From: Notospermus geniculatus
Lineage: Eukaryota > Nemertea > Pilidiophora > Heteronemertea > Lineidae
DNA length: 64,000 bases
Assembly: GCA_002633025.1 (NCBI GenBank)
Contig: NMRB01001242.1
Coordinates: forward strand, 62,001 to 126,000
Direction: 5' to 3'
Part shown: positions 24,828-35,509 of the stretch, piece after piece
How positions within the stretch are numbered: the stretch's first letter is position 1
How the letters are laid out: every line of letters begins with the position of its first letter
Made by a program: the position numbers and the translations under genes
Notes under the pieces: generated by a model
The model's input: the letters and a program-made list of their open reading frames with translations, nothing else
Databases searched by the model: none
Told to the model about the DNA's origin: nothing

Positions 24828-26783
24828 AGCTCACCTGTGAGCTATAGTCGTCACGCGGTGTCCGTCGTCGTCGTGAGCAGGACACGTTTCGTAACCGATG
24901 GGGCTATTGATCGGAAACTTGGTACATGTACAGTCATGGACATTAGTTTATCTACACCTGATACTTTGAATATTTCAAATACTACTGGGCGAATTTAAAC
25001 ACGGTTTGTTCCATATGAAAATACATTTTGCTGGTCATATTTCTGCATCAAAATTTTGGAAATTTGAAAATATCGTAATTATGTAATAGCTCATCAGAAA
25101 AAAAAACGCTAAAAATCAAACTTCTTATTATGTAATATTTTTGTGATTTTTGTTGCAGATGTGATAGAGTATTTGCTGAGATATTTGAGATTATCAAAAT
25201 TTTGATAATTTGAGATTTTCGTGTTTTATAGGAATTTTTGATGCCACTAGATACAGTAAAGCTATCCTCAGAGTATGGATTTACAAAATTTTGGAACTTT
25301 TTGCCTTAACTGGGCAGAAATATTGCGTATTTTTCAGAGTATCAAAATGTTGATATTTTGAAAAAGATGCTTAACTTCCAACCAGTTTCGGCTAAACGTT
25401 CCAAAACTTCATACTTCTTGGTTTCTAGGTGAGCTCTGTCTACTGATGTCAAAATTTTGTGAAAAATTGAAAAAAATCTCAAATTATCGAAATTTTGGTA
25501 ATCTCAAATATCTCAGCAACCACTCAACAGATTTTGATGAAACAAAGTCCATGATCCTTAGAAGGTTCACCTCTATCAACACTGCAACAGAAGTCACAAA
25601 AAAATTACATAATAAAAATGTTGATTTTTAGGATTTTTTCTGATGAGCTATTACATAATTACGATATATCCAAATTTCCAAAATTTTGATGCAGAAATAT
25701 GACCAACAAGATGTACTTTCATATGGAACAAACCGTTTTAAAATTGGCCCAAAAGTATTTGAAATATTCAAAGTATCAGGTGCAGTCAAACTAATGTCCA
25801 TGACTGTACATATACACTAGTACCCCTTGGTCATATGACCTATGACACCAAGTTTCGGTCCGATTCGATTCTTGGCTTGGCCACCAGGTGGCCAAAATCA
25901 AACACACAAAAAGTGCAATAACTCCTGAACTAATGACGGGATCATCTCCAAATTTTTATCATAATTAGGTGTATCTTATGGAGCTATATTTTTTATTTGA
26001 CCTACTTTTCAAGGTCACAGAGGTGAAAGTTCATAATTTTGCATTTTGGTGGGACGTTTCGTAACCGCTGGGGCTATTGACCTGACATTTGGTACATATA
26101 TGCCCCTATGTCAGATGATCTATGGCAGCAGGTTTCGGTCCGATTTGATTCTTTGCTTGGCCAGCTGGCCAACACTGGAAAGACAAAAAGTGCAATAACT
26201 CCTAAACTAATGACTGGATCGTCTCCAAATTTTTCTCCATGGTTCATCTAATGAAAGTACACCCTTAGTCATAAGTAAATGCACAGCTAATAAACTTAAT
26301 TATTTCCCAAAATCTTCAGTGGATTAACTTTTGCATTTTACGGCAGATATTAAGGACCTTAAGACACATTTTGAGAGAACTTTTGTCAAAAGTACAACTC
26401 GTGCTATTAGCTGTGCATTTAGTTATGATTAAAGGTGTACATGACACATGTAACGGGTTTTTGATTTGACCTACTTTTCAAGGTCACAGAGGTCAAAGTT
26501 CGAAATTTTGCCATTTGGTGGCACGTTGTTTTCGTTAGTGCTGGGGCTAATGGCCTGCAACTTTGTACATATATACCCCTGGGTCAGATGACCTGTGACA
26601 CCAAGTTTCCGTCTGGTCGATTCTTCGCTTGGCCACCAGGGGGACATAATTTACTCAAATGAGAATGTTTTGACCTTGAAATTTTGACCATAATCATATT
26701 ACCATGGAACTCAAAGCTTGCCCTGGAACATTTCGATTTAACATTTGTCATTTGTTCTTCTAATACATTCACCCAGGTGAGCA
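24828..26783 (+). repeat. Modular repeat bounded by AGCTCACCTG / CAGGTGAGC
   Basis: It starts AGCTCACCTGTGAGCT with GTCCGTCGTCGTCG and ends CAGGTGAGC at 26774-26782. Three sub-copies of a module with TAACCG.TGGGGCTATTGA or GCTGGGGCTAATGGCC, a GGTACAT word, a GGTTTCGGTCCGATT-type phrase and CTTGGCCA recur at about 24890, 26045 and 26520. The module resembles the TAGGGGGC module of the 18418 family. Non-coding. Confidence 0.8.
24928..25812. repeat. Internal fold-back with ~310-370-base arms
   Basis: Left arm 24928-25240 (TGTACAGTCATGGACATTAG ... GAGATATTTGAGATTATCAA) is inverted at about 25440-25812. The right arm has an extra block of roughly 65 bases (CTCAACAGATTTTGATG...). The fold-back sits after the first module of the enclosing repeat and looks like a separate insertion. 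Confidence 0.85.
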
Positions 26784-26829
26784 CATGGTCCATGGACCAT
26801 TTCATTTTATAAGGGGATTGGCGGATGAT

Positions 26830-27195
26830 AGACTGCCTTGTCCACCTTGCGTAGGCCTACTAGTCAGTACAGAACATAAAACGGCACAATATTACAACTC
26901 ATTCATCCCATCGGCAACAAGAGATTGGAATAATTTACCACCCTCTATTCGGCACTCATCTTCTCTCATAATTTTAAGAAATGAAATAAAAAAAATTATT
27001 CGCTGACGCAAGACAACCTTCTTCCTTTTTTTGTTTGAAATAGAATAAAGTAATGTACATCTTTGTAGAATGAGAAATGGATGTAGTGCACTAAGAAACT
27101 ACTTGTTTCGTATTCATGTAACTTTGGATCCCTTCTGTACCTACTGCCATCTAAGAGTTTTTGAAGACCCAGAACACTTTTTCACCTGGGCGTGG
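26830..27195 (+). pseudogene. Non-LTR retrotransposon (LINE) reverse-transcriptase C-terminal remnant
   Basis: Frame 1 (to the stop at 27004) contains YNSFIPSATRDWNNLPPSIR followed by a Leu/Ile/Lys tail, the usual post-RT motif 'SFIP..R.WN.LP..IR' of animal LINE ORF2 proteins. After about 50 bases with stops, a second frame contains MRNGCSALRNYLFRIHV and then C-x-x-C with EDPEHFF, the zinc-binding end of the same protein family. Upstream RT domains are absent. The order of motifs matches one ancestral ORF broken by stops and a frame change, so it is a dead 5'-truncated copy. It directly follows the end of the modular repeat at 24828-26783. Confidence 0.75.
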
Positions 27196-27199
27196 TGGT

Positions 27200-27990
27200 G
27201 GTGGTGTGTCCTCTGTTTAGAACTATGCAGAGGACGAGAATATGAGTTGAGGCTACTCACTCTCATCCTCATTATCTATTTCTTAGATAATAAACCTAAT
27301 ACATGTAAACATAAAACTGCAGTCGATTGAGTCCGGCTGCTTTAGGTCAACTCCACTTTGGAAAACATGCCAAGGTGTGATTACCACCATGTTAAATCCT
27401 CCATTCTTTCGCTCATTGCACGATGATGAGAGGTTTGGGCAAGAGACAGCCAGTGTTCTCTCACAGGGCTGATCCAAAACGCTTTTTACTGTCATCTTCT
27501 CAGCACTTACCCAAACCGTGACCGTTATTCATGCATGTGCTGTACATTTACCATTTCGTATACACATGCATGAACGACATTCCCAGTGGTCGGAGTAGAA
27601 AGTGACCTTTATCGGATCTAGTAGCACATTTTTTCTTTTTTTTGGATCACATTATTTGCTTCCAAATCCGCTTTGACGTATTTTAAATACCCCCATTTTA
27701 ATTTTAGTTTATTACAGGATATTAAAAGCATATTCATTTCATAACAGTGACTACGTCGAGCCCGCTGTTGGCTAAAGGATTTATGAAATATGTACTAACA
27801 TAGAAATATTGGGCTTTCTCTTTCCAGAGTGCAAGAATCCGATGGAAGCTTCTTCGAAAGTTTTACTGCATTATCTTGGAAACAAGAGAATAGGCGGCTC
27901 AGGGCAGCAAATGAGGTAGTTTGGGTTTCCTATACTCTTAGAAAATACCCGCGAAGTTCGAAACATGCGTGCGTGGCTGTAGGTTGATCA
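27200..27990. other. No gene recognised
   Basis: AT-rich sequence between the LINE remnant and the next MITE; no conserved frame. Confidence 0.4.
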
Positions 27991-27991
27991 C

Positions 27992-28424
27992 AGCTGCGTT
28001 CACATTGGGATTTTATTGAATTCGCAATAAACCCTTATTGCGGCTCAACGCGTCACACTCAATTCGCTAAATACCGAATTGACCTCGAATTAACGAGTCC
28101 GATTTGTTTTGCGAATTCAATCCGAAACAACTATTCCGCATCGGCTGAATCGAATCAAGTGTGGCGCGCTTGTTCCGAATCAGCGAGTTTCCCGAAACGT
28201 ACTCCCTGTGCGCGCATGTGCAGTCGACCTCTGCGAGTAGTTAATGAAAGTGTTATTAGATGGCGCATAGGTTAATCCGCATTCAGTGTGACGGTGTTTG
28301 ATTCGAATTCAATCCGAAATAGCTGTAATGTGACCCGAACGCTTTTAATCCGATATAACCAATGCGAATTCCGGGGACTGGTGTACGGAATTCGGATTGA
28401 AATCGCATTCAGTGTGAATGCAGA
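27992..28424. repeat. MITE-like element with CTGC.TTCACA.TG ends
   Basis: AGCTGCGTTCACATTG at the left is matched inverted by CAGTGTGAATGCAG at the right. The interior is rich in CGAATTCAATCCGAAA-type words in both orientations. A 120-codon frame begins in its right part and continues outside; it shows no family motif. Confidence 0.65.
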
Positions 28425-29230
28425 GAAACAGAGCCTGGCAGAGAAGCGAGGACCACGTTATAAATTATACATTATGAACGGCATTGCGCAACTCGATGAC
28501 ATGGTCCACTACTGCACGACAGTCGGCGAGGTCAAAATTTTAGGGACTGGTCTTTTGGATGTGAAACAACAGTCCTACATGCACCTTTTTTTTGCAGCTT
28601 GTATAATCATTTGCAACAGAATTACAATGAAAGAGCTTTTTATTTCGTGAAAAAATTCCAATCGGTTAGAAAGTTATGGTTGATTTTGTGAATGACTCAT
28701 CTAAAATCAGAATGGTGTAAGACTGCCTCAGTAAGTGATGTCACAGTAGGGAATTTGCATAATAAGGAATATGTCATTTCCCTGATTAGAGCGGCCTAGT
28801 AACCAAATGAAGCCATATACATGTATGTGACGGGAAATTCAACAAAAGGCAATTATCATGCAGAAACCATGAATCCAGCGTACTCTGGGTGGGTCAAATT
28901 GGAATGAATTATGTCACGAATAAATTAGCATATTTACGATGTTAAGTCGTTCACAGTACGGTTTTTAGCCCAAAGATTCTGACTGACAAAATCCTTGATA
29001 CCTCACTTACTACATGTACTAAACAATTTCATGACACAGACAGCAAAATGCAGTTCTGTCTGAATGTTGTACAAAGCTGAAAATGAGTGAGAATTTATTT
29101 TTGTGGTGCACATAGGACTTTAAATGCGCAGAAAAAAGAAAAGAGGCTTAAATATCTCTTATTCTGTGCAAAGTAAAATCAAACCATTGGAAAGGAAGCA
29201 GACAGAACACTGACTGGATTGGTTGCCTTA

Positions 29231-29687
29231 AGCCTCGCTTATGTCGCCCTACGCTGTGATAGAAATAGCGTCAACAAGTTGCTACTGGTAACTTACATGT
29301 AAGCTTATGTCGCCACCGAGTAGAAAAGTACCGATCGGTCGCAACTACCTGGAACTAGTTTATCGCCGTCTTTTGAGTGCTTATGTCGACCAAGATTTCC
29401 TTTGATTTTGAGTGACGTGGTGATTAGGTCACGTGGTCACGTTAGGCCACGTGGAATGTAAAGCGAATTTCATTGGCTGTCTTCAGGATACAGTAGTCGC
29501 TGAAGTTGAACATGTGCGACTTTCAGGATCTGGATATTTTTAGTCTGCAACTAGTTGGCAACTAGTTACTCTCTGACGCCCGAGAGCTTATGTCACCTAG
29601 TAGTTGTGACTAATTAGTTCCAACTACGCGCCGATTATCAGTTGCCAACTAGTTCTGACTGTACGTAAGGGCGACATAAGCGAGGCT
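29231..29687. repeat. MITE, AGCCTCGCTTATGTCGCC family, TTA duplication
   Basis: The inverted ends AGCCTCGCTTATGTCGCCCT / AGGGCGACATAAGCGAGGCT are flanked by TTA (29228-29230; 29688-29690). The interior repeats CAACTAGTTGGCAACTAGTT and GTCACGTGG words. No ORF. Two relatives lie at 53810-54713. Confidence 0.9.
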
Positions 29688-29830
29688 TTAGAACCGATGA
29701 ATGCAGGCGTGTGAATATTACTTTATGNGTAATGGAAACGGCTAAGTGAAAATGAATTGGGTCGACTTTTCGGCACAGAATTCCGCGCACGAAAACGCGC
29801 CAATGGAAAGCAGGCCTAAGCCGGACAATA

Positions 29831-29957
29831 GGGAGGTTGAGATCAGCGATTTGTCACGGATCCTTATATGGAAATGTACAAAAAAATTGTCCCCGTTGTA
29901 CAAAATTCTATCCGTATACGTATAAGGATCCGTGATAGGTCGCTGATCTCAACCCCC
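29831..29957. repeat. Short inverted-repeat element (GGTTGAGATCAGCGA)
   Basis: GGTTGAGATCAGCGA..TGTCACGGATCCTTATA at the left is inverted at the right with one or two changes. 127 bases. Confidence 0.85.
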
Positions 29958-30689
29958 AACCTAGGGTGGAACAAAATCCTCCAGCTTTTCACGTCCATGG
30001 GTCCACACGGAAAAAACATCATCTAGGCTATGAATCTGAGCCAGTTGGGTTTGAAGGGGGATGTAGCCAGGGCCTGTGACTCGAGCATGTGCATAAAAAT
30101 GATCGCATACGAGGGGGACATTTTAGTTTCTATCGCAGTGCCTGAGACCTGTTAGAAAATCCTTGAATGGAATTCGAAGGCATTCTTTGATAGGACAAAA
30201 TGGGCCAGCATACAGATGTCCTTGATCACACTCTATGGTAGGCCCTATTTCCCCTTAGTCCTTACTTATCATACTTCATTTGAACCTGACTCAGATTGGC
30301 TTTTCCCCTATGCTATCTATCTCCAGGGGTTTCATTATTTTTTCAATTTCAGCAAAGTAGCAGGAGACCTTGAATGAGTAGCAGGAGACACCACCTGTCG
30401 CCCCGAACCGTAAACAGGGAAAAACCCACCCTTATACCGGTACTTTGCTGAAAGGGCTTCATGTTATAATTGATTCTGTCAAAATCACGATAAAAAAACA
30501 TTGAAATTCTTGATTTGATTTGCCACCACCACATGTAGGTCTAGCCCTGCCTTTGCTCAAAGTAACCTCAGTCTTTTTTTTATTCCGGACTGGTAGCTTT
30601 GCATCGTTTATTTCAGCGACACTAAATTTTGAATTGCCCGGCCCTACACGTGCTTCTAGTTCGTTTCCGTGCACATTCGAGGAATCGAT

Positions 30690-30786
30690 CGCATCGCCCC
30701 AAAATCCCGGCTCTGGCCAAATTGCCAACTAAAGAGTTTAGTTGACAATATGGCCACAGTGAGGATTTTGGGGGCGCTGCGATGCC
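30690..30786. repeat. Hairpin, 97 bases
   Basis: GCATCGCCCCAAAATCC pairs with GGATTTTGGGGGCGCTGCGATGC, and CTGGCCA.ATTG.CAACTAAA pairs inward. Probably a small fold-back element; it lies just 5' of the Mutator-like insertion. Confidence 0.75.
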
Positions 30787-30817
30787 ATTGTTTCTGGACC
30801 ATGCGCTTGCGTCATCA

Positions 30818-31219
30818 CAATCTCGTACCCTGAGATTAGTTACGCTCGGCCGAGGTTGACGGTCGCTACACTAATCTCTGGAGACGGTTAAGCCCTAGCG
30901 GTGGCGTCGGGAACCAAAATGCACTGCAGGCAAGTGTGTTGGAGTCGCATCCCGCTTCACTCCATGTTTATACAGTGCGCCAAGTAGTGCTGTGGATTTT
31001 CCTCAATAAATACAACAGATCCCTCGAAAGGTCATTTTTGTGTGTAACATTTTATTCTCAAGTCATCTCAAGTCATTTCAGTGCATTTGTGCTTAAAATT
31101 CGGTCTAAAATTGCACGATACCAAAAATCACACCTAAGGCGTGAAAATGGCTAGCCGAAGATTAGTGTAGTAACCTACAACCTCGGCCCGAGCGTAACGA
31201 ATCTCTGGGTACGAGATTG
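30818..31219. mobile_element. Mutator-like fold-back element with 9-bp duplication
   Basis: Inverted ends CAATCTCGTACCC.GAGATT, with GTTACGCTCGG.CCGAGGTTG further in (about 60 bases), are flanked by identical GCGTCATCA at 30809-30817 and 31220-31228. No transposase. Nine-base duplications with long inverted arms are typical of Mutator-like elements. Confidence 0.85.
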
Positions 31220-31791
31220 GCGTCATCATTGGTTTTGGCGCCAACACTACTGAAGAGGTGAAGTCGGAAGCAGCTTGGTCAAACCAGACGCGGCACATGG
31301 CGGAACGCGTTAATCTAAGAACTCCAGAGGATGTTCCGAATTGTATGTTTGATTCGTCAGTTGATAAAAGACAAGTGACTTGGAAGGGTGTTTGGGCATT
31401 TTGACATGTTTGAGCAGAATTTTTTTCTAAACCTCGGCGGGCAGTAGCCGTCGATCACGGCCGAAACAGACGCCAAATTTCGCCGGTCGCCGGCTTCTAA
31501 TGAAACCCCTGTAGTACAGATTGTTTTTGAAATTATACTAAGAGCGCAAAACCCAGTCTGATTTTCTGAATATCTGTCATAGTATGCCATACGGTACACT
31601 TTTTCAAACATAGGTCCACTATCCCGTTGGCCTTATGACGGACCGCATTATGAGGGCAAATACACCTGGGAAGCAGAAACAAAAGGACCACAGATACAGG
31701 ACCTTGTACAAATATGCACGGACGGTATATACTCTATACACACTCGGGCTATTAATTGCTCTGACTCAATCCGCCAATTTAACCTTAATCC

Positions 31792-31840
31792 GCAGAATCC
31801 GCTGATTCCGCAGAATCCGCTGATTCCGCAGAATCCNCTT
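31792..31840 (+). repeat. Short tandem CAGAATCCGCTGATTCCG repeat
   Basis: About two and a half copies of an 18-base unit; it contains an N at 31837. A TCATTA microsatellite follows at 31867-31886. Confidence 0.8.
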
Positions 31841-32312
31841 CAAACTTTTCAGATGCGAAGAATCTCATTATCATTATCATTATCATGTTTACCTTAAAAC
31901 GTAGATATCTTTATTGGAAATTGGTCTTTTTCGATGATTTTTTCACTAAAATACAGCGGAGAGTTTACCAAATTGAGTTGTCTTCGAAATAGCCGGTTAT
32001 CTAATTCCCAACGTGGAGAAAAACGCAAGAATATGATTGGGTCGACGCGATATCAATTATAGATGGCGCTGCACTTTGAGAGTTGTGCGGAATTCATGAT
32101 TGCCTTCAAGGAGCTCAGCTTGCGTACCGGACAATAGGCGGGAACAAAGGCAAACAATGGGGGCGTGGAATTGTGGTCACAGCGATCAGGGCCGTGCTCG
32201 CTCCTTCTCAATAATACCTCCATGGTTGAATATAGCCTACATAGTGGACATGAGCGGCCCGGGCACATGTTTGGATGGCTTTTCGCAAATCTGAACAAAT
32301 CTTTTTGAATGA

Positions 32313-32440
32313 CATTTCCCTTCAGTGGAATAAAACTCTTGACGCATTTCCCTTCAGTGGAATAAAACACTTGACGTATTTCCCTTCAGTGGAATAAAAC
32401 ACTTGACGTATTTCCCTTCAGTGGAATAAAACACTTGACG
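32313..32440 (+). repeat. Four tandem copies of a 32-base unit
   Basis: Units start at 32313, 32345, 32377 and 32409 (ATTTCCCTTCAGTGGAATAA...CTTGACG) and are nearly identical. A fifth partial copy lies at 32478-32496. Confidence 0.92.
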
Positions 32441-32668
32441 TATGAGAATACAGAAAACGCTTTGGACGGTCTTTTGCACTGAATAAAACACTTGACGTTC
32501 CCTTGCGGTTACCGTATGTATAATTTTTATCAAGCCAGCTAGCGATACCGAAACAGGACATGATGCTGCGTACTAGGGCAATCATACCCCACTTCTTCTT
32601 GACCTCCACTCTTAAAAAATTCTTGTCACCGCAACTTGTCTGCGAATATTGACGAGATGCTTTAGTCA

Positions 32669-32817
32669 AGCGGGTGATCTACTGTTGCGATTTTGGGTTG
32701 AGACGGGGTTGCGTTCCCTTGCGGTTACCTTATATGGCATTCGGAAGTCCTTATAAGGTAATCGCAAGGGAACGCAACCCCGTCTCAAGCCAAAATCGCA
32801 AAAGTGGATCACCCGCT
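32669..32817. repeat. Palindromic MITE, GTGGATCACCCGCT family, TCA duplication
   Basis: 149 bases, inverted almost throughout (AGCGGGTGAT ... ATCACCCGCT; GAGACGGGGTTGCGTTCCCT in both arms), flanked by TCA at 32666-32668 and 32818-32820. Confidence 0.88.
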
Positions 32818-32977
32818 TCAGTCTGACGAGTTACGTCATTCATGACACGATTTACTTGTCATGGCGAGTCGCAGATCTCTGTGACGAGTTCGGTTTGTCC
32901 AGTTGACAAGATCTAGTTATGGCGATAAATTGCAGGTGGCAGGTGGCTACGAATGCTGTCATCATCGTTGCCTCATT

Positions 32978-33067
32978 TAGCCGTGTTGGTTTAGGGGTTA
33001 CATGTATGTCTAGTAGGCCTAGTTTATATGTTTCATAGGTCGTAGGTTCGAATCCCGTCGTAGGCTC
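32978..33067 (+). repeat. tRNA-like Pol III head (SINE candidate or tRNA relic)
   Basis: A box TGGTTTAGGGG (32987-32997) and a perfect B box GGTTCGAATCC (33045-33055). The T loop TTCGAAT is intact, but the T stem has a mismatch and the acceptor stem does not pair well. Confidence 0.5.
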
Positions 33068-33085
33068 TGAAATTAGGTCATTAAG

Positions 33086-33225
33086 AAAATGGCGCCCGCC
33101 ATGGAGGGGGACAGACTGAAATGTCACCCCGAGAAAACATTGTTGACCGAGGCCGCCGAGGTCAACAATGTTTTTTCGAGGGGTGACATTTCAGTCTGTC
33201 CCCCGACATGGAAGGGTGCCATTTT
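33086..33225. repeat. Near-perfect 140-base hairpin
   Basis: The arms AAAATGGC.CCC...CATGGAGGGGGACAGACTGA and its inverted copy pair over about 65 bases with few mismatches, closing on CCGAGGCCGCCGAGG. It could be a young fold-back MITE or a source of double-stranded or small RNA. Confidence 0.85.
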
Positions 33226-33853
33226 CTATATCGTACCGGTAATGCGTCACAACCCGTCTCTGCGGCTGTGTCCGGCAGCGACGGAATGCGTGCAGACGAC
33301 GAATCATTGTCAACCACGATTTGGAAAAAAAAAATTCCTGCGTTAGGCCTAAAGGAGTTGAATAACGAAGGAATAAACGTGGTAATATTCTTCCAAACGC
33401 GACGTAGTATCACTTCTAGGCCTACATTACGTAAGAGTACTGTTAAACTTGTAAGTCCACTCCACGCGGGTAGATCTAGTGCTGCTGCGATTGAACTGGT
33501 AGCCTGAGGCACTGACATGGGCATGGGCTCTCTGCAGTCTGCGTGCGGCCGGTGGGCCTAGAATTTACGACTGTTGAACATGCTATTCCCTCTATTCCAT
33601 TCAGCCTTTTTGATTTATTCATGCTAAACATGCTGATACTACGCCAATCGACACCAGAATAGGATTTAATCGGAGCTCGATGGCCTAATATGCGACTTCA
33701 AATATTCGAAACGGTCAAACGAAAAAACGTCCGCCATTTTGTTTTCCGTGAGCGGGAGACATTGCAGTCTTAGCGGGAGACATTGAAAAATGTCCACCGC
33801 TCACGTGACGCGTCTCGGCCAATCATATTCACGGATTCTCTCTCGAGGTGAGA

Positions 33854-34328
33854 TATACTCTCTTTTACACATTAAGAGGTCAGTCCTGAAAACTACCCAC
33901 GGTGTACAAGATTATGATTGACAGGTCATGTGGATAAATTCCGTTCTTCTATTGGCCATGACTGTGGTAGGAACTTTCTGAGGTGTGAAGTCTACATCTT
34001 AGTGTCATTTTCAGGCTCAGTTTCCTGGTTCACAGGGGGAATGATCATAACATCAAATGATTGTCTTGTATTAGGAAAACGAACCTGAAAATGACATGCA
34101 TTTGGCTTTCAAAAAACATCAACAACCCCTCGTAACAGAGTATGGTCTGTTGGCTTTGGATTTGTGAGGGGAATCGCATTTCTGCACACCTCAAAAAGTT
34201 AAGAGCACTCCTACCACTGTCACGGCCAATAGGAGATCGGAATTTACCCACATGACCTGTCAATCATAATTCATATACACCATCGACCGTTTTCAAGGAC
34301 TGACCTCTTAATGTGTAAAAGAGAGTAT
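33854..34328. repeat. Fold-back element with ATACTCTCTTTTACACATTA ends
   Basis: ATACTCTCTTTTACACATTA is inverted at the right end. The arms continue to about 34025 and 34075, with GACAGGTCATGTGG, ATTGGCC and CATTTTCAGG mirrored. No ORF of note. Confidence 0.85.
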
Positions 34329-34718
34329 GTACATGTACATGTACCTGTTGTTAAGTACTTGTAACTACCGTATAACAGTCTCTTGGCGCATAATTTTTAA
34401 TTTTTGTTTAGCCTGAATGACAAGATGTATTTGTTTCAATGATAAGATGTCTTTATCCGAGGCTGACAAGTTGAAAACTTGTCAACTGACAAGATAGACC
34501 CTGTCAATTTAAGCATATGGCTGAGAACAAGTTCCAGCTTGTCAGTACGACGAGAAATTTTTTAAGGGTGTCTCTCCCATTGGGTGTTTCCGCCCGCCCA
34601 CAAATCAATGAGAATGTGAGGACGAGAGGCTGTAAGCGACGCGACGCGTAATGACAGCGTGCTGTACATGTATTTGTGTAGGCACTAGGGTGACAAAAGA
34701 CAATCTGGTGAAGTATGG

Positions 34719-34867
34719 AGTGGGTGATCCACTGTTGCGATTTTGGCTTGAGACGGGGTTGCGTTCCCTTGCGATTACCTTATGAGGACTTCCAAATGCC
34801 ATATAAGGTAACCGCAAGGGAACGCAACCCCGTCTCAACCCAAAATCGCAACAGTAGATCACCCGCT
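34719..34867. repeat. Palindromic MITE, GTGGATCACCCGCT family
   Basis: AGTGGGTGATCCACTGTTGC ... AGTAGATCACCCGCT, with GAGACGGGGTTGCGTTCCCT arms. Immediately followed by another member. Confidence 0.88.
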
Positions 34868-34870
34868 TAA

Positions 34871-35004
34871 AGAGGCGAATCCACTGTCGCGATTTGGGCT
34901 TGAGAAGGGCTTGCGGTCCCTTGCGATCGCCTTGGCAATCGGAAGTCCTTATAAGGGAATGGCACCGCGTCTCAAGCCCTAATCGCGACAGTGGATCACC
35001 CACT
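34871..35004. repeat. Palindromic MITE of the same family, variant with GCGATT..
   Basis: AGAGGCGAATCCACTGTCGC ... GACAGTGGATCACCCACT. Shorter by an internal deletion. It starts three bases (TAA) after the previous member, so the two were inserted next to each other. Confidence 0.85.
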
Positions 35005-35509
35005 TAGCCGGGGGAAAAAACCTGCATGTACGACGAGGACTGGACAGATTAACCTGGTTCCCTGGGCGTCCAACGGTGGCACTGGTAGATGATAAACGCG
35101 ATCACCTTGACGTACAGCAGGTTTTTAAAGGGCTTTTGGGGGGGGGTATAATTTATGCCTAAACGAGGGTGCAAGAAGGATTGGGTGGGGTTAGGGTTAG
35201 GATTAGATCAGCCCTCGAATGGTTTGTGGTCAGGGTCAGCCACATATATTTTTTTAAGTCCACCGTTTGTACCGCAAACACCTACCACGACACGAATCGT
35301 CAGTCAGCGCAAGCGTCGGACCCCCAGGGAACCAGGTTATGGACAGAAAATTTTGAAGAAGAGAGCGATGATTCTGAAATTGAACTACCACAAAACGAGC
35401 CGTATTTGTAATCTACTAGACTTGCAGGTTGCACGAAATGCAAATTAAATTTCCAATGTTTGATTACTAGCATAAAAAAGGATGTTTTAAACGGACTCTC
35501 TGGTAATAC

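Noticed and set aside
28288-28650. 120-codon + frame
   Set aside because: It begins inside the MITE at 27992-28424 and shows no conserved domain; likely chance.
32313-32440. CRISPR-like array (four 32-base units)
   Set aside because: The units are directly adjacent with no spacers, and the context is an animal genome.
32978-33067. Functional tRNA gene on the + strand
   Set aside because: Perfect B box, but the acceptor stem does not pair and the T stem has a mismatch.
34605-35003. 132-codon reverse-strand frame
   Set aside because: It runs through two adjacent palindromic MITEs; the same arm-derived peptide appears at 63671-63884 and in other copies.
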